Source of the DNA: a virus
Strand: one strand, 5' to 3'
Virus record (IMG/VR): IMGVR_UViG_3300031857_000815
Coordinates: 1 to 32,473 of that record
DNA length: 32,473 nt
Part shown: positions 14,615 through 20,693 of the stretch, one piece after another
Layout: every line of letters begins with the position of its first letter
Position numbering within the stretch: the stretch's first letter is position 1
Translations under genes and position numbers: made by a program
Notes under the pieces: model-generated
What the model was told of the DNA's origin: nothing
Seen by the model: only the letters and a program-made list of their open reading frames with translations
Databases searched by the model: none

Positions 14615-14842
14615 ATGGAAAAGAGAATGAACAACGTAGGCTTTCACAAGGCGGAAGGCACTATCAGACAATTGACAATCAGAGAGCAATTGATTCGCAA
14701 CAAGCAATTCGTTGGCATCAACGACATCAAGCACCCGATACACGGAATAATATCCGTTGACAGAGACAAGCTAGACGACCTACTCAAGTACGAGGAGGGT
14801 CAATTGATTCGATTCAAGGAGAGCATGTTTCACCAAGGTTAA
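14615..14842 (+). CDS. Early protein, 75 aa
   Basis: Polar and helical (LTIREQLIRNKQF, LDDLLKYEEGQLIRF) around a short strand (IHGIISVDRDKL). No known domain. Its TAA stop (14840-14842) is the last three bases of the 5' strand of stem I of hammerhead 3, so gene and ribozyme share sequence. Confidence 0.7.
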   Translation: MEKRMNNVGFHKAEGTIRQLTIREQLIRNKQFVGINDIKHPIHGIISVDRDKLDDLLKYEEGQLIRFKESMFHQG

Positions 14843-14893
14843 CTGACGAGATTTAAATAATCGAAACAGCACTCCAAAGGTGCTGTCTTAACC
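14837..14893 (+). ncRNA. Hammerhead ribozyme 3 (type I)
   Basis: Stem I GGTTAA (14837-14842) with TTAACC (14888-14893); core CTGACGA (14843-14849, position 7 being free to vary); stem II GATT/AATC (14850-14853, 14859-14862); GAAA (14863-14866); stem III CAGCAC/GTGCTG (14867-14872, 14880-14885); triplet GTC (14885-14887), cut expected after 14887. The next ATG is at 14912. Confidence 0.95.
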
Positions 14894-14911
14894 AATAAAA
14901 ACTTAGAACAA

Positions 14912-15136
14912 ATGAGAGTAATTAGAATCAACACAACAGCATTTAATGAAGAAGACTTCTATCTATTAACTACCTTGAACGATGACCAAATCGCTGAAGT
15001 CATCCAACCAATCGTAAACGCAGAACGAGATGGATATGAGGAGTACACGAACGAAGATTTGTTCAGAGCGTTAACGGATAGATTTCCGAATGACAAGATA
15101 GACATGTTTCATGAATTTGATAAACTAACATTTTAG
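14912..15136 (+). CDS. Acidic early protein, 74 aa
   Basis: Acidic and helical (EEDFYLLTTLNDDQIAEVI, DGYEEYTNEDLFRALTD). It resembles small acidic anti-host or regulatory phage proteins only in a general way. Preceded by TAGAACAA before ATG, 24 nt after the predicted cut of hammerhead 3. Confidence 0.65.
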   Translation: MRVIRINTTAFNEEDFYLLTTLNDDQIAEVIQPIVNAERDGYEEYTNEDLFRALTDRFPNDKIDMFHEFDKLTF

Positions 15137-15141
15137 AACTT

Positions 15142-15423
15142 ATGGCTGAAATAAATTTTCAAAAAGAAAAATCATGGAGCATTAAGGATAAATTTCCTAT
15201 TAATGTTTATGTTGAGAAATCATGGACGGGAACATACTTCGTTATCACTGCACCAATCATGAGCATAAGTTATGGTGTGTGGGAAGAATTAGATTCAAAT
15301 AGAGAGGTAGACATATCAAGATATGAATATGACAATGGTAAAGCAACATGGACTTCCTACACCCTAGACCAAATAAACAAATGGGGAGAAAAGAATAAAG
15401 ATAAAATAATTATTAACCTATAA
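15142..15423 (+). CDS. Early protein, 93 aa
   Basis: Beta-rich with Trp and Tyr (FPINVYVEKSWTGTYFVIT, SISYGVWEEL) and a C-terminal Lys/Asn-rich helix. No family recognised. The start is fixed by the TAGAACTT spacer that follows the previous stop. Confidence 0.65.
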   Translation: MAEINFQKEKSWSIKDKFPINVYVEKSWTGTYFVITAPIMSISYGVWEELDSNREVDISRYEYDNGKATWTSYTLDQINKWGEKNKDKIIINL

Positions 15424-15426
15424 CTT

Positions 15427-15642
15427 ATGGACACGATAGACAGAATAATCGCATACGAGAGCGGGATGCTTGATGGTGCAGAGATGGTATACATGTTCTC
15501 TGAACTTGTAAAAAATGGTAGCGCATGGTCGTTACAAGGTCATTACGGACGGATGGCATCCCGACTAATTGAGGTCGGGATATTAACCAAGGATGGTGAC
15601 ATAGATGAAATGAGAGCAATAGAATACGGAATTAATATGTAG
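15427..15642 (+). CDS. Early protein, 71 aa
   Basis: Helical, with IDRIIAYESGMLDGAEMVYMFSELVKNGSAWSLQ split into a short N-terminal helix, a GMLDGAE turn and the segment HYGRMASRLIEVG. The pattern resembles a common small phage protein whose second half starts LQGHYGR. Function unknown. ATG follows the previous stop by 3 nt. Confidence 0.7.
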   Translation: MDTIDRIIAYESGMLDGAEMVYMFSELVKNGSAWSLQGHYGRMASRLIEVGILTKDGDIDEMRAIEYGINM

Positions 15643-15647
15643 AAATC

Positions 15648-16118
15648 ATGAAAGGAAGTTTTATAAATTGGATGTACTCAACCATCCAAACAATACCAAA
15701 CAAAGGTGATTGGGCAACAATATGTCTATACACCGACCGACAAGTAGCTAAGGTACATGACGTATCTAAAGACGGCAAGAGTGTAATCATCCAACACTGC
15801 AACACAACAGGAGATGGGACTGAACTACCAATGGGACATCAAGATTGGAAGCACGAACCAATAGACCATTTCGAGACGATAGTATATAGAAACAAGTCTT
15901 GGAGAAAGGAAAGCAAGTCAATCGAATTTGACGACAAGTGGTACAAGCAGTACGAGAGGTCTGGCGAAAGATTCAAAGACTACACAATTGGTCTTGACCT
16001 TTGGGACGAACGAGGACGTCTCAAGCTAATTGATGGAGTAACTAAATTAAAAACAACCTATAGTAAAATAAACATAGTGTTCGGTGTATGTGACTATCAC
16101 TACGATTGGACATTTTAA
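15648..16118 (+). CDS. Early protein, 156 aa
   Basis: It starts with a short helix, then a beta-rich region (WATICLYTDRQVAKVHDVS, KSVIIQHC) and charged segments (KSWRKESKSIEFDDKWYKQ cut by turns), ending in FGVCDYHYDWTF. No catalytic motif or domain recognised. Preceded by TAGAAATC directly after the previous stop. Confidence 0.65.
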   Translation: MKGSFINWMYSTIQTIPNKGDWATICLYTDRQVAKVHDVSKDGKSVIIQHCNTTGDGTELPMGHQDWKHEPIDHFETIVYRNKSWRKESKSIEFDDKWYKQYERSGERFKDYTIGLDLWDERGRLKLIDGVTKLKTTYSKINIVFGVCDYHYDWTF

Positions 16119-16130
16119 ATCTAGAAACAA

Positions 16131-16520
16131 ATGCTAAAACAATTCAGCCAGTCGCTCTACCCAACGGGACGTTCGGTAAGCCAAGTAAACTACACGTCAA
16201 GATACACGACGTTAACCAACACCAAGAAATACATCTGCCTATCTGTCGAGGACATCGAAGCAAGTGTTCGGGCATTCATTCGACAGCACGGCATGACGAC
16301 CGACATGTTGTTCGGTGAGTTCGATGGGGAGGTATTAAAGCTTTCCGTTCTGACTTGTCACAAAGACAAACGGTCAGCCTTATTCTTCGGCATGTTTAAC
16401 AGCCAACCAATCGTTGACACTAACACGATGATTGTGACTTCTCTACCAACACCTCAAGTAACAGGCACTAACACGCAGAGAATCAGCTACATAAATTATG
16501 TCATTGACAACCTGTGTTGA
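16131..16520 (+). CDS. Early protein, 129 aa, last gene before the iteron region
   Basis: N-terminal basic Ser/Thr/Tyr-rich stretch, a VEDIEASVRAFIRQHGM helix, then a beta half (GEVLKLSVLTCHKD, ALFFGMFNSQPIV). No family recognised. The final TGA (16518-16520) overlaps the first GTGTTGACTTT repeat. A frame beginning at 16106 covers the same DNA but is short and lacks protein-like pattern. Confidence 0.6.
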   Translation: MLKQFSQSLYPTGRSVSQVNYTSRYTTLTNTKKYICLSVEDIEASVRAFIRQHGMTTDMLFGEFDGEVLKLSVLTCHKDKRSALFFGMFNSQPIVDTNTMIVTSLPTPQVTGTNTQRISYINYVIDNLC

Positions 16521-16773
16521 CTTTATGTTAAGTTTGTGTCGACTTTTTTCGACCTAACTTACACATTATCAGTCAATTATCCATTTTAGTGTTAACTTTA
16601 CGACTTTTAGTCCCTAGTGGTAGAATTTTTTTTTCTACTACTATATCTATATATATATATTTTTTTTTTGAAAAATAGAAAAAAGTTGTAAAGTTAACAC
16701 TTTCCTTATAAACACTAGAAAAACTTAACACAAAGTCGTAATAAAGTCAACACAAAACCCCAAAAGTCAACAC
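16514..16773. repeat. Iterons facing inward on an AT-rich core: candidate origin or control region
   Basis: Forward copies: GTGTTGACTTT (16514-16524), GTGTCGACTTT (16536-16546), GTGTTAACTTTA (16589-16600). Reverse copies: TAAAGTTAACAC (16689-16700), AACTTAACAC (16722-16731), TAAAGTCAACAC (16742-16753), AAAAGTCAACAC (16762-16773). The two central copies form a 16-bp inverted repeat with one mismatch (16589-16604, 16685-16700). Between them, 16625-16680 is almost pure A/T with a TATATATA run. The region has no gene. Symmetric iterons around an unwinding-prone core is the look of a replication origin; a large operator is the alternative. Confidence 0.65.
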
Positions 16774-16774
16774 T

Positions 16775-16984
16775 ATGAACGAACTAATAAAATTTACAAT
16801 CGAGAATTTAGGTCTGAGTCACATAGAGTTCAAACCTAATCCCAAAATACTTGGAGGTCGTTTAATACTACGCACCAAGTACGACAGCCAATTGGTCAAA
16901 CGATATGCCCATCGGTCTGAGATAGACAACCTAACTGGCGAAATAATAATTAAATTTACTAATGTAAAAATCATACTATGCTAG
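16775..16984 (+). CDS. Hypothetical early protein, 69 aa
   Basis: Starts one base after the last repeat copy of the iteron region. N-terminal helix (ELIKFTIENLGL) and a strand-rich rest (GGRLILRTKYDSQ, TGEIIIKFTNVKIIL). No family recognised. Overlaps the next gene by 7 nt. Confidence 0.6.
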   Translation: MNELIKFTIENLGLSHIEFKPNPKILGGRLILRTKYDSQLVKRYAHRSEIDNLTGEIIIKFTNVKIILC

Positions 16985-17208
16985 AACAAATTTTTAAAGA
17001 CATCTTCATGGACACCATGGAGAGGTTAAGGGAGATGACTCCAATCGACAGGCATGACGTTCTGTTGTCAGCTTATGACTCAAGGCAGAGAGAGAGCTTT
17101 ATTCAGATGTTAAACGAGCTATCTGAGTGTGCGTTAGACCTTGAGTACTATGAGATATGTGCAACCATAAAAAAGATAAAGGATGAAGAACTATCAGTGG
17201 TGGACTAA
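16978..17208 (+). CDS. Hypothetical helical protein, 76 aa
   Basis: All-helical and charged: DTMERLREMTPIDRHDVLLS, then a Ser/Glu-rich helix and a C-terminal helix with ATIKKIKDEELSVVD. No family recognised. It belongs to the small early genes after the iterons. Confidence 0.6.
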   Translation: MLEQIFKDIFMDTMERLREMTPIDRHDVLLSAYDSRQRESFIQMLNELSECALDLEYYEICATIKKIKDEELSVVD

Positions 17209-17263
17209 CTTCAATTGGGAGTTATACATGCAAGTAATAAAAGCAAAAAATGAAAACATATAA
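17183..17263 (+). CDS. Possible 26-aa micro-protein
   Basis: ATG 17183 to TAA 17261-17263 bridges the two flanking genes, overlapping them by 26 and 14 nt. It is aromatic-rich (KNYQWWTNFNWELYM). Such chained overlaps are normal in this arm, but so short a frame could occur by chance. Confidence 0.3.
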   Translation: MKNYQWWTNFNWELYMQVIKAKNENI

Positions 17264-17420
17264 CGTAACAACCGATACCAATGACGTTATAAAGGTAACG
17301 ACGAGCAACATAGACGAGACGATAGAGATGATGTCAGCTATGCTTGGCGTAGTCATAATAAGTTATGAAGAATCGGTTGTCCAAATACCTATAATACCAT
17401 GGGAAATATCATCAAATTAA
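17250..17420 (+). CDS. Hypothetical small protein, 56 aa
   Basis: MKTYNVTTDTNDVIKVTTS, a strand-rich start, then a helix (IDETIEMMSAML) and a strand with GVVIISYEESVVQIPIIP. The pattern (strand, helix, strand) suggests a small alpha/beta fold. No family recognised. Overlaps the next gene by 22 nt. Confidence 0.6.
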   Translation: MKTYNVTTDTNDVIKVTTSNIDETIEMMSAMLGVVIISYEESVVQIPIIPWEISSN

Positions 17421-17500
17421 TTTTATTCTTAGCAGTACTATATTCTGCTTCATTTGTTTTACTTATAACTTTAATCTTATGTTTAAATCGATTATTTTGA
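17399..17500 (+). CDS. Single-pass membrane mini-protein, 33 aa
   Basis: Almost wholly hydrophobic (IIKLILFLAVLYSASFVLLI continuing to Leu/Cys), ending in NRLF. One membrane helix. Overlaps both neighbours by 22 nt. The AT-rich codons and hydrophobic bias could arise by chance in this DNA, but the gene chain supports it. Confidence 0.45.
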   Translation: MGNIIKLILFLAVLYSASFVLLITLILCLNRLF

Positions 17501-17853
17501 CGGTCGCTATGATGACCGCGCCGTTCGTTGCCGATGCGCAATGGTCGGTACCTAAAAGAGACTTCAAGAAGGTTAACGAGCACACTCTTGTTCTAAAAGA
17601 CTTTTCAAGAAGACGTATACGTTCAATGATTACAATCGTTCTAACAAACCATAACTACATCTTGGACACGATGATATTCAACTCAAAGAGTCCTGTACCT
17701 TTCTTTCAGAGTTGGGAGTCATCAACTGACGTAAATACTATGGCTGTTGTTGAGAACGAGAAAGGTAACTACGACATCTACTTGTTTCATCACAAACGAG
17801 AGGAGACATTCTACTTTAGAGTTAATGGACTAAACTACGGATACTTACCATGA
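17479..17853 (+). CDS. Exported early protein, 124 aa
   Basis: Residues 1-20 form a Sec signal peptide (MFKSIILTVAMMTAPFVADA) with AxA before Gln21 as the likely signal-peptidase I site. There is no lipobox Cys. The mature part is basic and beta-rich (RRIRSMITIVLTNHNYILD, GNYDIYLFHHKRE). A secreted product of an early gene would act in the periplasm or on the surface, for instance against superinfection; that is inference. Overlaps the next gene by 4 nt. Confidence 0.65.
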   Translation: MFKSIILTVAMMTAPFVADAQWSVPKRDFKKVNEHTLVLKDFSRRRIRSMITIVLTNHNYILDTMIFNSKSPVPFFQSWESSTDVNTMAVVENEKGNYDIYLFHHKREETFYFRVNGLNYGYLP

Positions 17854-18230
17854 TTAAGGCTTGGGATGAACTAGAGAGAACCGTCTCGCTATTTTGGATA
17901 GGTGACGAAGACAACCCAACATCAAGATGGTATCTTGACATGGGTGTAAAGATAGAGCGCTTTGAGTCGGATGGTCGCATCGTCATACACGACACCATGA
18001 CAAACAGCGAGAAGTACAGGCTGATTAACGATATACAAGAGTACTACTTCACTGAGTATGGTTGGTATGTAGGCTGTCTAAAGGTAAACATAGACGCCAT
18101 TGAGGAGCGTATTGACTGGCTACATCACTGCATAAAGTACACTGATGACAAAGAGTCAATAGATAAGCGAATAAAAAAATATTCCGACAAACTGTTGGAT
18201 TATAAACAAAAGTTAAATAAATTTGTATAA
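17850..18230 (+). CDS. Hypothetical protein, 126 aa
   Basis: N-terminal strand region with ERTVSLFWIGDEDN and RIVIHDT, a Tyr-rich middle (DIQEYYFTEYGWYVG) and a long C-terminal coiled-coil-like helix (KRIKKYSDKLLDYKQKLNK). No family recognised. Starts inside the end of the exported-protein gene. Confidence 0.6.
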   Translation: MIKAWDELERTVSLFWIGDEDNPTSRWYLDMGVKIERFESDGRIVIHDTMTNSEKYRLINDIQEYYFTEYGWYVGCLKVNIDAIEERIDWLHHCIKYTDDKESIDKRIKKYSDKLLDYKQKLNKFV

Positions 18231-18234
18231 AATT

Positions 18235-18708
18235 ATGGCACACTGGAGAAATTTAATGAAAGACAACAAGTACCTCGGAGCATGGGACTTAGAGGTTAAC
18301 GGCAAGTACGAGCCGAAATTAGTAACAATTGACAAGATATACCAAGACACATTTGTTGGTGAGATGGGTAAAGAGGACAAGGTGTTTGTTAAGCTAAAAG
18401 AGTTTGACAAGCCGATGGTCTGCAACCGATCGAACTTCAAAAGGCTTGAGACATTCTTCAATTCATTTGATCACAACGACTACCTCAACAAGCAGATAGT
18501 GTTAGGCACTGAGAAGGTAAAGAGTCCTCAAGGCATGGTCGACGCGCTGAGATTCAGCACACGTCCATTGCCTAAGCTACCTCAACTGCCAGACGACAAG
18601 CTTGAGAGTGCTGTCAATGCAGTAAAGGCTGGCTCTACGTCTATAGAGAAGATACAAAAGCAGTACAGCCTAACTGCCGAACAATTAAAAGCTTTGCAAG
18701 ATGTTTAG
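18235..18708 (+). CDS. Recombination-module protein, unknown, beside exonuclease
   Basis: 157 aa from MAHWRNLMKDNKYLGAWDL. A start at 18223 would overlap the previous gene, while 18235 follows it by 4 nt, so it is preferred. Its N-terminal 110 residues form a beta-rich domain (YLGAWDLEVNGKYEP, RSNFKRLETFF) that I recall next to phage exonucleases. The C-terminal 45 residues are helical with LPDDKLESAVNAVKAG and look like a helix-turn-helix (IEKIQKQYSLTAEQLKAL). Possibly a DNA-binding partner of the exonuclease. Confidence 0.65.
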   Translation: MAHWRNLMKDNKYLGAWDLEVNGKYEPKLVTIDKIYQDTFVGEMGKEDKVFVKLKEFDKPMVCNRSNFKRLETFFNSFDHNDYLNKQIVLGTEKVKSPQGMVDALRFSTRPLPKLPQLPDDKLESAVNAVKAGSTSIEKIQKQYSLTAEQLKALQDV

Positions 18709-19441
18709 GTGTTCAACAGCGTATCCCCTGTTTTTAGGGGATGCTGGCATTACAGCCAAGCAACAGGAGACATTGGACGGTCTACTTGCAAAGATAAAGT
18801 TAACTGAGAAGCAGGCTATACTACGTGATGAGTTGATGGCAAAGCGTGACGCTCCATACGAGCTGTCTGCTGGAGCTAAGACCTTAATCGAGGAGGCGGT
18901 TGAGCAGGAGCTATGGGGTTACAAGCCATCGTTCAGTAGTCGTGATACGACAAAGGGTAATATGGTAGAGCCTATATCTATAGACCTATACAACCGCTTA
19001 AACTTCACGAGCCACGTTAAGTCTGAGATGAGTCTATCTTACAAGGGCATACTAACAGGTCATCCTGACATTGCAAACGAGGACACAAAGGTAGTTATAG
19101 ACATAAAGTCCCCTTGGTCTAAGAAGACATTTCCTAAGACCATTGAGAAAGCACGTAACTCTCAGTACGAGTGGCAGGTAAAGTTGTACCTATTTATGTT
19201 GACAAAACAAACGGGTACGCATTGGAGATACGGTCGTATAGCCTACATGTTGGTAAACACTCCAGAGGAGTTGATACCAGAGAGTGAGGACGACAGCCTT
19301 CACTACATGGACGACCTTTCTGACAACCTAAGACAAATCATCGTGCCAGTTGAGCTAACAGATGACGACATAAAAAAGATAGACGAGCGGTTAGACATCG
19401 CTATTGAATACGCTAACAAATACAGACAGAGATGGATATAA
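18701..19441 (+). CDS. PD-(D/E)XK exonuclease (YqaJ/RecB-like)
   Basis: 246 aa. A helical N-terminal part is followed by the nuclease core: TKGNMVEP near residue 87 (Glu), GHPDI near 119 (Asp), VVIDIKSPW near 131-139 (Asp-x-Lys) and QYEWQVKLYLFML near 154, the Q-x(6)-Y signature of RecB/YqaJ nucleases. Predicted to resect double-stranded DNA ends in phage recombination or to degrade host DNA. Lies between the unknown partner gene (overlap 8 nt) and the SSB-like gene, a typical recombination module. Confidence 0.85.
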   Translation: MFRCSTAYPLFLGDAGITAKQQETLDGLLAKIKLTEKQAILRDELMAKRDAPYELSAGAKTLIEEAVEQELWGYKPSFSSRDTTKGNMVEPISIDLYNRLNFTSHVKSEMSLSYKGILTGHPDIANEDTKVVIDIKSPWSKKTFPKTIEKARNSQYEWQVKLYLFMLTKQTGTHWRYGRIAYMLVNTPEELIPESEDDSLHYMDDLSDNLRQIIVPVELTDDDIKKIDERLDIAIEYANKYRQRWI

Positions 19442-19674
19442 CAAGAGAATGGTTACTAGAGCAAGGCTTCACTGAGCTAACAGGCGATAGATACGAGTTT
19501 AAATACGAGCCAACACTAAGCATAACGATCGACTTACAGGTCGATGACAACGCTGTGATATTCGTAAATCAAGACATGGAGAGAATAGGGCCCGATCAGA
19601 GTGTGGTCTTAACGACGGTGAGGACGAGGGCAGAGATAGTGGCTCTGTTAAAATTATTAATTAAAATCAAATAA
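19432..19674 (+). CDS. Hypothetical protein, 80 aa
   Basis: Begins MDITREWLLEQGFTEL, then alternating strands (YEFKYEPTLSITIDLQ, AVIFVNQDME) and a C-terminal helix (RAEIVALLKLLIKI). The helix-strand-helix layout is common in small phage proteins of unknown role. It overlaps the exonuclease by 10 nt and precedes the SSB-like gene by 3 nt. Confidence 0.65.
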   Translation: MDITREWLLEQGFTELTGDRYEFKYEPTLSITIDLQVDDNAVIFVNQDMERIGPDQSVVLTTVRTRAEIVALLKLLIKIK

Positions 19675-19677
19675 AGT

Positions 19678-20007
19678 ATGAGTAGTTTTAAAATGAAGGG
19701 AGTTGTCCACAAGGTAGGACAAACGATGATTGTGAGCGAGAAGTTCTCAAAGCGCGAACTTGTGATGGTTGACAACAGTGATGCCAACTATCCGCAGTAC
19801 GTTAGTTTTGAGTTTACGCAAGACAAGACCAGCTTACTTGACAACGTGATGGAAGGCCAAGAGATAGAGCTATCTTTTAATCTGAAAGGTCGTGAGTGGA
19901 CATCGCCAGCAGGTGACGTTAAGTACTTCAACACCTTACAAGGTTGGAAGATTGAGGGAGAGGCTCCTAAGCAAGAGCCAAAGCAAGAGGACGCATTACC
20001 TTTTTAA
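19678..20007 (+). CDS. SSB-like protein, DUF3127 family
   Basis: 109 aa. The order GVVHKVGQTMIVSEKFSKRE, YPQYVSFEFTQDK, EGQEIELSFNLKGREW and VKYFNTLQGWKIEG fits DUF3127, a Bacteroidota family with an OB-like fold. The end is acidic and closes in EDALPF, like the DDIPF tip by which bacterial SSB recruits partners. Inference: the phage ssDNA-binding protein of the replication/recombination module. It is the last gene before the RNA cluster at 20028-20690. Confidence 0.8.
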   Translation: MSSFKMKGVVHKVGQTMIVSEKFSKRELVMVDNSDANYPQYVSFEFTQDKTSLLDNVMEGQEIELSFNLKGREWTSPAGDVKYFNTLQGWKIEGEAPKQEPKQEDALPF

Positions 20008-20027
20008 ACGCTTAAGTAAAAGTGCCG

Positions 20028-20239
20028 AGCAGGGAGCGGAGCCTGCTACACGCCCCCCTGTGGTGAGATATCCACAGGCCCAGTGCCATCGAGCTTACCG
20101 TAAGATCAGCTCACTTAGATGGCCTTATCTGTATCGGGAAATTGGACGTGTCCTTATAACTGATACAACCCCCTAGTAAGACTATCTGATCAATAGACAC
20201 TGCTAGGGGTTACCAACTAGTAACTTACTAAATGGTAAG
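20028..20239 (+). ncRNA. Chain of hairpins upstream of the tRNA-like genes
   Basis: No gene; six or seven perfect stems in a row: AGCAGG/CCTGCT (20028-20047); CCTGTGG/CCACAGG (20057-20078); GCCATC-GAGCT with AGCTC and GATGGC (20085-20123, a two-tier stem); TGTATC/GATACA (20130-20167); CCCCTAG/CTAGGGG (20070-free, arms 20170-20176 and 20203-20209) with inner CTAT/ATAG; GTTAC/GTAAC (20209-20224); CTTAC/GTAAG (20224-20239). The last ends 3 nt before the first tRNA-like gene. It is not a known RNA I can name. Confidence 0.6.
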
Positions 20240-20241
20240 GT

Positions 20242-20378
20242 TCTCAAGTGGCTGAGTGGTCGAAGGCGAAATATGACTTAAAAGATGGGGAGCTTGACCA
20301 TCATTAAAACTGTAGGAGTTTCAACGTATGTCATGCAGGTAAACGGATGCGGCAAGGGTTCGAATCCCTTCTTGAGAA
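20242..20378 (+). tRNA. tRNA-like gene 1, possible tRNA-Leu(UAA) with 47-nt insertion
   Basis: Acceptor TCTCAAG (20242-20248) pairs fully with CTTGAGA (20371-20377), followed by discriminator A. D-arm GCT/GGC with loop GAGTGGTCGAA (20251-20267) and T-arm AAGGG-TTCGAAT-CCCTT (20354-20370) are canonical for a class II tRNA. If TATGA (20272-20276) pairs with TCATG (20331-20335), the loop begins CTTAAAA (anticodon TAA, Leu), and bases 20284-20330 are extra; they include the hairpin GATGG/CCATC. Removing them gives 90 nt, normal for tRNA-Leu. Oddities: four bases instead of one between D- and anticodon stems. No CCA is encoded. Confidence 0.6.
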
Positions 20379-20441
20379 CATTTAAAATGCTATTGTGGGA
20401 GTGACTTACTTCAACCCTCTGACAGCTGGAAAGACAGCGTT

Positions 20442-20579
20442 AGTCAGGTGGCGGAAGGCTAGGGATTTCCCTGGCGTGGTAGACGCACGGAGGTCAAAGG
20501 ATTTTGTACACAACTTCGGTAAGTGAGGATATTGACTGATGAACACTTACAAATACAGGTTCGAGTCCTGTCCTGACAA
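20442..20579 (+). tRNA. tRNA-like gene 2, possible tRNA-Leu(CAA) with inserted hairpins
   Basis: Acceptor GTCAGG (20443-20448) with CCTGAC (20572-20577), first pair A-A mismatched; discriminator A20579. T-arm ACAGG-TTCGAGT-CCTGT is canonical. D-stem GCG/CGC is separated by a 30-nt loop: the usual GAA...TGGTAGA is split by a 7-bp hairpin (20458-20475). Anticodon stem CGGAG/CTTCG (20488-20492, 20514-20518) encloses 21 nt beginning GTCAAAG (anticodon CAA, Leu) plus 14 more. The variable arm GTAAGTG/CACTTAC (20519-20550) has an 18-nt loop. It may be a diverged tRNA or another tRNA-ended RNA. Confidence 0.5.
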
Positions 20580-20644
20580 CAAATTTGTTCATGGTGGACA
20601 ACAGTTAGGGTTCTGTGGTTAGCCTCCACATAGGTAAAAACTCT

Positions 20645-20679
20645 AGGCAGATGGGTGTGGCCAGTCTGTCTTTTTTTTT
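20645..20679 (+). terminator. Rho-independent terminator closing the RNA cluster
   Basis: AGGCAGA-TGG (20645-20654) pairs with CCA-TCTGTCT (20661-20671, one bulged G), followed by an uninterrupted T-run to 20679. A further small hairpin TGTGG/CCACA lies at 20614-20630. The next gene's ATG is 15 nt downstream. Confidence 0.8.
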
Positions 20680-20693
20680 CTAAATCAAAAGAT

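Noticed and set aside
16106-16318. Rightward 70-aa frame overlapping 16131-16520
   Set aside because: Shorter, His/Arg-rich without structure pattern, and fully inside the better-supported frame.
16514-16773. CRISPR-like array
   Set aside because: Repeats are only 11-12 bp, occur in both orientations and have irregular spacing; no cas genes.
20536-20542. CTGATGA heptamer in the variable-arm loop of tRNA-like gene 2
   Set aside because: No GAAA and no stems II/III in the needed positions; not a hammerhead.
20242-20579. Group I intron in the tRNA-like genes
   Set aside because: The insertions (47 and 14-18 nt) are far too short for the conserved core, and no P3-P8 elements are seen.
20655-20693. 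Upstream start for the MazG-like gene
   Set aside because: The segment is the terminator hairpin and T-run; the ATG at 20694 begins a normal protein sequence.
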